This document shows positions 1-6,679 of a DNA stretch of 13,364 bases, piece after piece. Made by a program: the position numbers and the translations under genes. The number at the start of each line of letters is the position of its first letter. The first letter of the stretch is position 1. The stretch covers positions 1 to 13,364 of the forward strand of contig CAYYZW010000022.1 in NCBI GenBank assembly GCA_964476375.1. Direction: 5' to 3'. A model generated the notes under the pieces. It did not search any database and was not told the origin of the DNA. It saw nothing but the letters and a program-made list of their open reading frames with translations. Origin of the DNA: SAT2750 sp964476375 (GTDB lineage: Bacteria > Planctomycetota > Planctomycetia > Pirellulales > Pirellulaceae).

Positions 1-201
1 CTGAAATCGGGATTCGCCTACGGTTCCACAGACGAGTTTGGGCATAAAGCGGTCAAGGACAAGGTCCACATGCACGATCTGCACGCCACATTGCTCTACC
101 TTCTGGGCCTGGACCATGAGAGGCTCACTTACCGCTACGCCGGACGGGACTTCCGCCTGACCGATGTTTACGGCAGCGTGGTCAAGGGACTACTTGCCTG
201 A
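1..201 (+). CDS. DUF1501 family protein, C-terminal fragment (cut by window edge)
   Basis: The first base of the window is in frame, and 66 codons lead to a TGA at 199-201. The translated tail has the pattern TDE-G-KAV-...-H-HD-HATLLYLLGLD...LTY...GR. This is the characteristic C-terminus of DUF1501 proteins (PF07394), which are related to the alkaline phosphatase/sulfatase fold. It aligns closely with the C-terminus of the complete DUF1501 protein encoded at 1058-2452: both share TDE-G-KAV, the H-x-x-D-x-H-x-TLL-x-LLGLD core and the LTY-x-x-x-GR segment, so the two are paralogues. The catalytic N-terminal part and any Tat signal lie outside the window. In Planctomycetes such genes usually sit just downstream of a PSCyt1/PSD1 cytochrome gene, which would be to the left of this window (inference). 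Confidence 0.85.
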   Translation: MKSGFAYGSTDEFGHKAVKDKVHMHDLHATLLYLLGLDHERLTYRYAGRDFRLTDVYGSVVKGLLA

Positions 202-363
202 CGTTCCTTTTTTCCGTTTGCCAGGGAAAAAGAAGGATTTTTCTTGCTCTTTACCAGGCCGCTCACGTGGCCCGGGGTTTGGCGACATTCGAGCTGGATC
301 GTGTCTCAACTAGGCCCTTTCCTGGATCTGGATTTCTCTTTTTGCCTGCCGGTTTGCTTCTTT

Positions 364-379
364 CCAGCTGTTTGGCTGG
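364..379. repeat. Inverted repeat CCAGC-N6-GCTGG, copy 1
   Basis: Perfect 5-bp arms (364-368 and 375-379) flank a 6-nt centre. Near-identical dyads with the same 6-nt spacing occur at 9374-9389 and 10068-10083. Copy 1 and copy 3 agree at 13 of 16 positions. It lies about 200 nt before the ferritin-like start codon. It could be an operator or an RNA hairpin, or chance in GC-rich DNA. Confidence 0.35.
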
Positions 380-474
380 CACCCGCAATTGATATGGAGT
401 CCACCGGGTGGGGGTGGAGAGCGGAGATAGATTGAGACGGCATGGCAACAAGTGAAAGGCACCAGAAGTTCCGG

Positions 475-502
475 TTGACGAATTCGAAAGCCCTGCCACA
501 AT
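475..502 (+). promoter_or_regulatory. Candidate sigma70-type promoter for the ferritin-like gene
   Basis: TTGACG (475-480, 5 of 6 matches to the -35 consensus) is separated by 16 nt from CACAAT (497-502, 4 of 6 matches to the -10 consensus). A start around 509 would give a leader of roughly 70 nt before the ATG at 582. Planctomycete promoters are poorly characterised, so this is a pattern match only. Confidence 0.35.
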
Positions 503-581
503 GCCACAAGTAGCAGGGGAGCCTGGCACTTTTCGCCCTGTTTTTTTACCGTTATTCACCTGACGCACGGAGCACGCACGC

Positions 582-1040
582 ATGGCCGCCACGACCGAAG
601 AGATTATTGCCTTACTTAAAAAAGCCTACAGCATGGAACTGGAGACAGTTACCAATTACCTGGCAAACAGCATTAACCTGGACGGGGTGCGGGCCGAGGA
701 GATCAAGAAGGCCCTGGCAGGAGATGTTGCCGAGGAAATTGGACATGCCCAGGTTTTGGCAGCGAGGATTAAACAGATTGGTGGCACTGCCCCCGGGTCG
801 GGGGAACTCCATTTTGGCAGCCAGGTGCAGCCGCCCGAGGATACCTGTGACGTGGTCGCCGTGATCAAGGGCGTGATCCAGGGAGAGGAGACGGCCTGTG
901 CGCTGTACAACGAGATCATCCAGGCCACGGACGGGACGGATTACGTGACCCAGGACATGTGTATCACGCTTCTGGCGTCGGAAGAAGAACACCTGGTCTT
1001 GTTTCGCGGTTACCTGAAGGAATACGAACGAGAAGCGTAG
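582..1040 (+). CDS. Ferritin-like (bacterioferritin/ferritin superfamily) di-iron protein
   Basis: This 152-residue protein has the length and helical pattern of a bacterioferritin/ferritin-like four-helix bundle. The expected di-iron ligands are visible in order: E19 in helix A, E52-x-x-H55 in helix B (EEIGH), E102/E103 in helix C and E134-x-x-H137 in helix D (EEEH). The spacing between E19 and E52 and within both E-x-x-H pairs matches bacterioferritin. The residue after E52 is Ile, so the Met used for haem binding in classical bacterioferritin is absent and a haem-free protein is likely. The family oxidises Fe(II) and stores iron or detoxifies peroxide in the cytoplasm. No signal peptide is present. 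The ATG at 582 is preceded by GGAG (569-572) with about 9 nt spacing. The stop lies 17 bp from the stop of the convergent operon. Storage versus Dps-like detoxification cannot be decided from sequence. Confidence 0.85.
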   Translation: MAATTEEIIALLKKAYSMELETVTNYLANSINLDGVRAEEIKKALAGDVAEEIGHAQVLAARIKQIGGTAPGSGELHFGSQVQPPEDTCDVVAVIKGVIQGEETACALYNEIIQATDGTDYVTQDMCITLLASEEEHLVLFRGYLKEYEREA

Positions 1041-1057
1041 CTCCCGTTCAGCTGGCC

Positions 1058-2452
1058 TCAGGAGATCAACTCCTCGATCACCTCTCCACCGGTCTGGGAT
1101 AACTGCTTGTATCGGCCTCCGTGGAAGTAGGTCAGCTTGTTGTCATCCAGTCCCAGTAGCCGCAAAAGCGTGACATGGAAGTCCTTCATGGGATGGACCA
1201 CCTCGACCGCCTTGTTGCCTATTTCGTCGGTGGCTCCCACCGAGTGACCTGCCTTCACACCACCCCCTGCCATCATGATCACCATGGCATCGGCATTGTG
1301 ATCGCGGCCCACGGCGATGCCGCCGCCTCGAAGCTGGTTGTCGGGAGTCCGGCCGAATTCACCGGTCCAGACGACCAGTGTGTCGTCCAGCAGGCCCCGG
1401 TTCTTGAGATCCCGGATCAGGGCCGTGACCGGCTTGTCGACACTGTAGATGCGTTCCCGGTGGGCACGCTCGATGTAATCGTGAGAGTCCCAGCCACCGG
1501 AGAAGACCTGGACGAAACGGACTCCCATCTCGATCATCCGGCGTGCGTAAAGGCATCGCCGTCCGAAGGATTCCATTTTCGGGTTGTCCATTCCATAGGC
1601 TGCCAGGGTTTCTTTTGATTCCTGGCCCAGGTCCAGCAGGCCCGGCACCTCGGCCTGCATGCGAAAGGCAAGCTCGTAATTCTCGATGCGAGCTGCCAGG
1701 TCATCATGGCCTGGATGCTGGCGCTGGTGCCGCCGGTTCATCTGGTTGAGCAGGTCCAGGTTCTTCCGCTGGTGCCGGCGGGTCTTCCAGGCAGGGGGGC
1801 TCAGGTCCAGGATAGGTGTTCCCGAGGCTCGCAGGGGAGTTCCCTGGTAGGCAGCCGGCAGAAAACCGTTGGACCAGTTCCCTGACCCTCCCTGGGGAAA
1901 AGCGAGTTCACTCAGCACGATGTAACCGGGCAGGTTCTCGTTCTCACTCCCCAGGCCATAATTGACCCAGGACCCAATCGCCGGATCGCCACCGAAGCGA
2001 TTGCCGGTATTCAGGTGGTAAAGGGCCGACGGATGATCCACCGCGTCTGCCTGGCAGCCATGGTAGATGCAAAGGTCATCAGCCACGTCGGCAAGGTGTT
2101 CAAAGTGCTCGCACATCTGGATGCCCGATTCCCCTGCCTGGCGAAACTGGAAGGGGCTTCCGATCATGCGACGGTTCCCGCGCCGGGCCAGGGCAAGGTT
2201 CTCGTTATCCTCACTGAAACTCTTCAGGTGCATGGCGTTGAGTTCTGGCTTGGGATCAAACGTGTCGATCTGGCTGGGCCCGCCTTCCATGCAAAGGAAG
2301 ATACATGCTTTTGCCCTGCCTGGAAGTTGAGCGGTGGCCCCCGGGGGCTGGGATGCCTGGAGCATGGAGGAGAGGGCCACGGCACCGATGGAGGATCCCA
2401 GTCCGTAGAGGAACTCGCGTCGTGCAATGCCGGCGTGTTCGGTGCGACTCAT
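1058..2452 (-). CDS. Tat-exported DUF1501 protein (last gene of the cytochrome operon)
   Basis: This 464-residue protein belongs to the DUF1501 family (PF07394), distant relatives of alkaline phosphatases and sulfatases. The N-terminus carries a twin-arginine export signal (RREFLYGLGS, residues 11-20) followed by a hydrophobic stretch, so the protein is predicted to be folded before export. Family landmarks in order are GGPSQIDTFDPKP (57-69), WDSH (321-324), GEFGRTP (364-370) and GRDHN (382-386), then the C-terminal H-x-x-x-D-F-H-x-TLL-x-LLGLD. These supply the acidic and histidine residues expected for a metal site. The biochemical activity of the family is not established. The ATG at 2450-2452 is preceded by AAGGA about 10 nt upstream, which overlaps the TAA stop of the upstream cytochrome gene, so translation is probably coupled. 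DUF1501 genes typically follow PSCyt1/PSD1 genes, as here. Confidence 0.92.
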   Translation of the reverse strand: MSRTEHAGIARREFLYGLGSSIGAVALSSMLQASQPPGATAQLPGRAKACIFLCMEGGPSQIDTFDPKPELNAMHLKSFSEDNENLALARRGNRRMIGSPFQFRQAGESGIQMCEHFEHLADVADDLCIYHGCQADAVDHPSALYHLNTGNRFGGDPAIGSWVNYGLGSENENLPGYIVLSELAFPQGGSGNWSNGFLPAAYQGTPLRASGTPILDLSPPAWKTRRHQRKNLDLLNQMNRRHQRQHPGHDDLAARIENYELAFRMQAEVPGLLDLGQESKETLAAYGMDNPKMESFGRRCLYARRMIEMGVRFVQVFSGGWDSHDYIERAHRERIYSVDKPVTALIRDLKNRGLLDDTLVVWTGEFGRTPDNQLRGGGIAVGRDHNADAMVIMMAGGGVKAGHSVGATDEIGNKAVEVVHPMKDFHVTLLRLLGLDDNKLTYFHGGRYKQLSQTGGEVIEELIS

Positions 2453-2465
2453 CTGGGAACGGTCC

Positions 2466-5297
2466 TTAGTAGATATAAATAAACTCGTTGGAATTCATCA
2501 GGACCAGGCAGAGGTCCGCCAGGGCACGGGTTTCTGCACTTACATCCCATGGTTTGACGTGGGGCTGGTAGTCCTCGTAGACGTCAAGCCGTTCCTCGTA
2601 ATGAAATGCCTTGCCGGAAAACTCCTCGCCCAGGCTTCTTGCAAGAACAGTGGGAGGGTCGGTGCGGAGTGGGATTGTTTGCTGATGGTGGACCAGCATC
2701 TGCTGGAAGTGCCGCTTGAGTAATTTTAACTCGGACCTGTCAGGATCTCGCTGGTAGGCGAGTTGAAACGCTCGCTGCATCTGACCGGCGAAAGTCTCCG
2801 ATTCACGCTCGAGTCGCTGGGCAAAGGCGATGCTGCGGTCGATGGAAGAATCACTGTTGAGGAGAGTAAATACCTGGGGCGTGATATTGGAACTGTCCCG
2901 CCGTTCGCACGAGTCTTCCGTCTGGGGCTGGTTGAAGACATTCAACATCGGGTCGAGCAGGCCCCGTGAACGGTAGACGTAGACCGATCGGCGGTTTCGC
3001 TGGGCAGGGGTGCGGTCTGGCTGGTAGGCCGGAGCCAGGGAAAACTGGATCATTCGCGGCCGCAGGGCCTCGTCCAGGTTGATTTCGGGGTGGGCTGGAA
3101 GGCCACCGATATCCATGGTGAGCTCGCCGGAGACAGCCAGCATGCTGTCGCGAATTTCTTCTGCTGCCAGGCGGCGTGGTGAAAAGTAGGCAAGCAGTAG
3201 ATTGTCCGGGTCGGATTCGTGCACCCGTTCCAGGTTGGGGTGTGTGGACTGGCGCTGGTAGGCTGCCGAGGTCATCACCAGCCGGTGCATCTGCTTGAAT
3301 GACCAGCCATCGGCGACAAACCGGTTGGCCAGCCAGTCGAGTAGTTCCGGGTGCGTCGGACGGGCGCCGGTCGCCCCGAAATTATTGGGGTTTGACGCGA
3401 TGCCGCGGCCAAAGTGGTACTGCCAGATGCGGTTGACAATGCTTCGGGTAGCCAGCGGGTTTGCCGGGTCAGTGATCCACTGGGCAAGCTGTCGACGGCG
3501 ACCGTGAAAGCCTGTCGGGATGGAGTGCCCGGAGTCCGTGGCGGGCTTGGCACTCCCAACGATCGAGGCGGGAACGGCGCGCGGGGTGCCTGGGTCGACC
3601 TGTTGTTTCTTCGAAAAGATGCTTCCGCCATCGAGCACGAAAGTGACAGGCATCTCTTTTGCCTTCGCCACCTGGAACGGTTTTTCTGGCATCCGCAGGT
3701 AAATGGACTTGGGGTAATAATTCCCCCCGTTGTAGACGCTCTGGGCCATCGGCTCGTAGCGTTCCAGGCGACGACCCCAGATACGGACATCCTGCTGGCG
3801 GACCTTGCGGAATCCTTCTTCGGTGTGATCCAGGCCGATAGCCCGTGGCGGCTTCTGCTCCTCTGGAACCTCGCTGTTTTGATACGTGCGGGGGATAAAG
3901 GGAATCCCCTTTTCTTCGGCCCATTTTTTCCCGGCCGCGGTTTCCTTGGCATCCAGCCTGGCCACGTCCTGCTTGGCTCGGTTCCATAACTGGAAGAGTC
4001 GAGATTTTCCTTCCTGGAAATGGTCGAGATTTTCTTCATCCAGGAAGGTCACGGGGCGTTCAGCAAGCTGCGTGGTGGCAAAGACCGCCTGGAAGCGGTA
4101 GTAGTCCACTGTCGGGATGGGGTCGAACTTGTGATCATGGCACCGGCAGCAGCGAAGAGCGGTGGAGAGAAATGCCTGGCCCACGCTGTTGGTCACATCG
4201 TCCAGCCAGTTCTGTCGGTCGGACAGTTCATTGCTCATGCCGGTGTGTTCCCAGGGGCCCATTCGCAGGAAGCTGACGGCAATCAGCATCTCTGGATTGT
4301 CAGGCTCCATTTCATCCCCGGCAACCTGTTCCCTGACGAACTGGTCGTAGGGCTTGTCCCTGTTGAAGGAACGGACAACGTAATCCCGGTATCGCCAGGC
4401 ATTGGATCGCTCGAAATCGTTCGAGTAACCGGAGGTGTCGCTATAGCGGACCACGTCCAGCCAGTGCCGGCCCCATTGTTCCCCATAATGGGGACTCTCC
4501 AGGAGGCGGTTGATCACTTTTGTCCAGGCACCGTCGGAGCTGTCGTTGACAAAGCGGGCGACGTCCACTGGGGAGGGGGGCAGGCCTGTCAGGTCATAGG
4601 TGGCTCGCCGGATCAAGGTTACCCGGTCGGCAGGTCCAGCTGCGGTTAATCCCTTTTCATCCAGTTGCTGCTGCAGGAAGGCATCGACCGGGTGCTCGGC
4701 TCCCGACGGTGGTATGCTCACCTGGACGGGGCGAAATGCCCAGAGGTCCTCTCGCTTGTAGGGGCGGTGTGTCCATTCCTCGGTTGTCCCACCGCTGGTC
4801 ATCACGCGAACCGACTCGGTGACTGTTCGCTGCCGGTCCTCTTGCTGGTACCGCTGAATTGTTTTCTTGTCAGGCCATGGTGCCCCTGCTGCGATCCACT
4901 GCTGGACCGACGTGACCTGGGCGGCCGTGAGACGATCGTTTTTCTTGGGGGGCATTTCCAGGTCCTCCCAGCGTATTGCCATCAGGAGCAGGCTCTTTTC
5001 CGGTCTGCCCGGTACGATCGAGGGTTCGCCCGACTCGCCTCCCCTGAGCATGCCAGCACGACTGCGAACGTCCAAATCTCCCTTGAGAGTACCGTCGGGG
5101 TCATCGCCGTGGCAGCCAAAGCACTTTGTCTTCAGCAGCGGCAGGATCTTGACCGCGAAGAGCTGGTCGGCCCGGGATGGTGCAGTCTCCTGGTTGGCGG
5201 GAACCGTACCGGTGAAGGCCAGTACCAGCAGCAGGGGTAACAGGCGGAGACCGGAAACCTTGTTTGTTTTTCGCGTGCCAGGACGATCGGGGAGCAT
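2466..5297 (-). CDS. PSCyt1/DUF1549/DUF1553 planctomycete c-type cytochrome protein
   Basis: This 943-residue exported protein has the classic planctomycete architecture. A basic N-terminus and hydrophobic stretch (about 17-34) form a signal peptide. The PSCyt1 domain follows, with the haem c motif CFGCH (59-63) and the likely axial Met in MPP (115-117). Next is the DUF1549/PSCyt2 domain (about 202-410), with the conserved RRATYDLTGLPPSP stretch and a second CxxCH (383-387, CCRCH, followed by DHKFDPIP). The DUF1553/PSD1 domain comes last (about 600-900), with N-P-L-A-T-R-x-x-V-N-R-x-W and the FGATG-x-x-P-x-H-P-E-L-L-D-W-L signature. The end (NSNEFIYIY) is typical, so the protein looks complete. 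Its function is presumed periplasmic electron transfer, but the partner and substrate are unknown. The ATG at 5295-5297 has only a weak Shine-Dalgarno match (GAAG). It lies 20 nt after the DUF1552 gene and 13 nt before the DUF1501 gene. Confidence 0.93.
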   Translation of the reverse strand: MLPDRPGTRKTNKVSGLRLLPLLLVLAFTGTVPANQETAPSRADQLFAVKILPLLKTKCFGCHGDDPDGTLKGDLDVRSRAGMLRGGESGEPSIVPGRPEKSLLLMAIRWEDLEMPPKKNDRLTAAQVTSVQQWIAAGAPWPDKKTIQRYQQEDRQRTVTESVRVMTSGGTTEEWTHRPYKREDLWAFRPVQVSIPPSGAEHPVDAFLQQQLDEKGLTAAGPADRVTLIRRATYDLTGLPPSPVDVARFVNDSSDGAWTKVINRLLESPHYGEQWGRHWLDVVRYSDTSGYSNDFERSNAWRYRDYVVRSFNRDKPYDQFVREQVAGDEMEPDNPEMLIAVSFLRMGPWEHTGMSNELSDRQNWLDDVTNSVGQAFLSTALRCCRCHDHKFDPIPTVDYYRFQAVFATTQLAERPVTFLDEENLDHFQEGKSRLFQLWNRAKQDVARLDAKETAAGKKWAEEKGIPFIPRTYQNSEVPEEQKPPRAIGLDHTEEGFRKVRQQDVRIWGRRLERYEPMAQSVYNGGNYYPKSIYLRMPEKPFQVAKAKEMPVTFVLDGGSIFSKKQQVDPGTPRAVPASIVGSAKPATDSGHSIPTGFHGRRRQLAQWITDPANPLATRSIVNRIWQYHFGRGIASNPNNFGATGARPTHPELLDWLANRFVADGWSFKQMHRLVMTSAAYQRQSTHPNLERVHESDPDNLLLAYFSPRRLAAEEIRDSMLAVSGELTMDIGGLPAHPEINLDEALRPRMIQFSLAPAYQPDRTPAQRNRRSVYVYRSRGLLDPMLNVFNQPQTEDSCERRDSSNITPQVFTLLNSDSSIDRSIAFAQRLERESETFAGQMQRAFQLAYQRDPDRSELKLLKRHFQQMLVHHQQTIPLRTDPPTVLARSLGEEFSGKAFHYEERLDVYEDYQPHVKPWDVSAETRALADLCLVLMNSNEFIYIY

Positions 5298-5317
5298 CGT
5301 TCTTCGTACCTGCAGGC

Positions 5318-6646
5318 TTAGGTCACGTCAGATAGTTCACCCGTACTATCCGCAAAGGAGGGGACCGGTACACCGAGGCGGTCGAGTACCGTGACAAACA
5401 GGTTAGAGAGCGGGATGTCGTCCTTGTAACGCAGGTACTGGCCGTGGTTGAGGCCTAGTCCCTTGCCGCCGGCAAGAATGAGTGGGTAGTTCTTGTTGTT
5501 ATGCGTGCGACTGTTACTGCTTCCATAGAGGACGATCGTGCGATCCAGCAGTGTGCCATCGCCCTCGGTTGTCGAGGCCAGCTTGCCAAGGAAGGAGGAG
5601 AGGTGCTCGATGAGGAACTGGTCAAAACGACCAAGCCTCTCGTAGCCGCCCTTCTTTCCTGCCCCGTGCGCCAGGCCGTGCCAGTTCCCCTGCAGGCCGA
5701 TACAGGCGGGAAAGGCATTGGCAATCGTGGTGGCGCCGGCGACCTGGCCAATCATGTAAGTCGCTATCCGCGTCGAGTCGGTTTGGAAAGCCAGGAACAT
5801 CAGGTCATACATCGACTGCAGGTACTCTCGTGGCGCATCCTGCGAGACCTCGATGTTGACTGCACCGGCAGGGACTTCCGGCTTGGGGATATCGAGCCAG
5901 TGCTGGGACCGCTGGACCCGCTGTTCGATATCCCGGACCGAGGAGAGGTATTCATCGAACTTATTCTGGTCCTGTCGCCCTAGTCTGTTCTTCAGGCTGC
6001 GGGCATTTTCCAGGACCAGGTCCAGGATACTGCTTGCGCTTTCCAGTTGCCGTTGTTGAGCCGCCGTGTTTTCATCCCCGTCCCCGAACAACCGGGAAAA
6101 AATCTGCTTGGGGCTGGCCAGTGCCGGGACCGGTCGTCCCTCGCGTGAGAAGGAGAGGGTGGTGCTGCGTGTCGGCTCGCCCACGCCCCCGTCACTGGAA
6201 AGGACCAGCGATGGAAAACGTGTCTGGTTGCCTATCTGGAGGGCTGCATACTGGTCGAGTGAAATCGAGTTGCCATAGTCGCTGCCCTGGAAACGTGCTC
6301 CGGTGAGGAAGATGTCGCCGGTATCGTGGCCTCCCATCTTGTGACCGCTGAGGTGGGAGATGCCCCCAAGGACCGTCACATTCTGCTTCAGCGGTTCAAG
6401 GGAGCCGAGCACATTCCGGTAGCGGAATTCCCGGCCACTGCCTTCCGGGAACCAGTTCCACTCGGCCTGCTCGTGATTGGCCGGTGGGAGGCTGACACCG
6501 AAAGGAAAATAAACACCGCAGAAACGCGTGGGAAGCTCCTGGGCATCGGCCGCCGTAGCCATGCTCTCCAGCCATGGCAGGGCCATCGCAACACCGCTTC
6601 CCTGCAGGAAGGTTCGACGTGAAAGGTGCCAGGATTTCTTTGCCAT
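5318..6646 (-). CDS. Tat-exported DUF1552 (HXXSHH) family protein
   Basis: This 442-residue protein matches the DUF1552 family (PF07586, also called HXXSHH). The N-terminus has a twin-arginine motif (SRRTFLQG, 9-16) with a short hydrophobic segment and an AxA-like cleavage region near 29-35. Family landmarks are a His-rich block (H98, H102, H107) leading into DTGDIFLTGA (108-117), the segment FPSLVLSSDGG (144-154), an F-D-E-Y-L-x-S-V-R-D-I-E-x-R-V helix (230-244), and GSSNSRTHNNKNYPLILAGG (375-394) near the C-terminus. DUF1552 proteins usually neighbour DUF1592-class cytochromes in Planctomycetes, and the gene just upstream is one (33-nt gap). The activity is unknown, and a hydrolase-like or metal-dependent role is only inferred. 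The ATG at 6644-6646 has a weak GGGA-type ribosome-binding site. Confidence 0.92.
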   Translation of the reverse strand: MAKKSWHLSRRTFLQGSGVAMALPWLESMATAADAQELPTRFCGVYFPFGVSLPPANHEQAEWNWFPEGSGREFRYRNVLGSLEPLKQNVTVLGGISHLSGHKMGGHDTGDIFLTGARFQGSDYGNSISLDQYAALQIGNQTRFPSLVLSSDGGVGEPTRSTTLSFSREGRPVPALASPKQIFSRLFGDGDENTAAQQRQLESASSILDLVLENARSLKNRLGRQDQNKFDEYLSSVRDIEQRVQRSQHWLDIPKPEVPAGAVNIEVSQDAPREYLQSMYDLMFLAFQTDSTRIATYMIGQVAGATTIANAFPACIGLQGNWHGLAHGAGKKGGYERLGRFDQFLIEHLSSFLGKLASTTEGDGTLLDRTIVLYGSSNSRTHNNKNYPLILAGGKGLGLNHGQYLRYKDDIPLSNLFVTVLDRLGVPVPSFADSTGELSDVT

Positions 6647-6679
6647 GATTTTCCCGCGAGGAGTTCCCTGGAGAGATTA

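Larger units (their letters stand above)
202..581. other. Non-coding spacer upstream of the ferritin-like gene
   Basis: This 380-bp stretch has no convincing gene. A 63-codon open frame on the plus strand (244-435) lacks an ATG and a Shine-Dalgarno match. The minus-strand frames here also lack support. It contains a weak AT-only dyad (226-243) just after the DUF1501 stop, an inverted repeat CCAGC-N6-GCTGG at 364-379, and a sigma70-like promoter candidate at 475-502. No strong rho-independent terminator was found for the preceding gene. Confidence 0.6.

Noticed and set aside
226..243. GAAAAA/TTTTTC dyad just after the left DUF1501 stop as a terminator
   Set aside because: The stem is almost only A-T pairs and there is no clear T-run after it, so it is unlikely to terminate efficiently.
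244..435. 63-codon open frame in the spacer before the ferritin-like gene
   Set aside because: No ATG, no Shine-Dalgarno, Trp/Phe/Pro-rich composition typical of non-coding translation.
4020..5240. Plus-strand open frames of about 190-210 codons antisense to the PSCyt1/PSD1 gene (4020-4649, 4665-5240)
   Set aside because: Shadow frames of the real gene; sequences are low-information and have no start signals.
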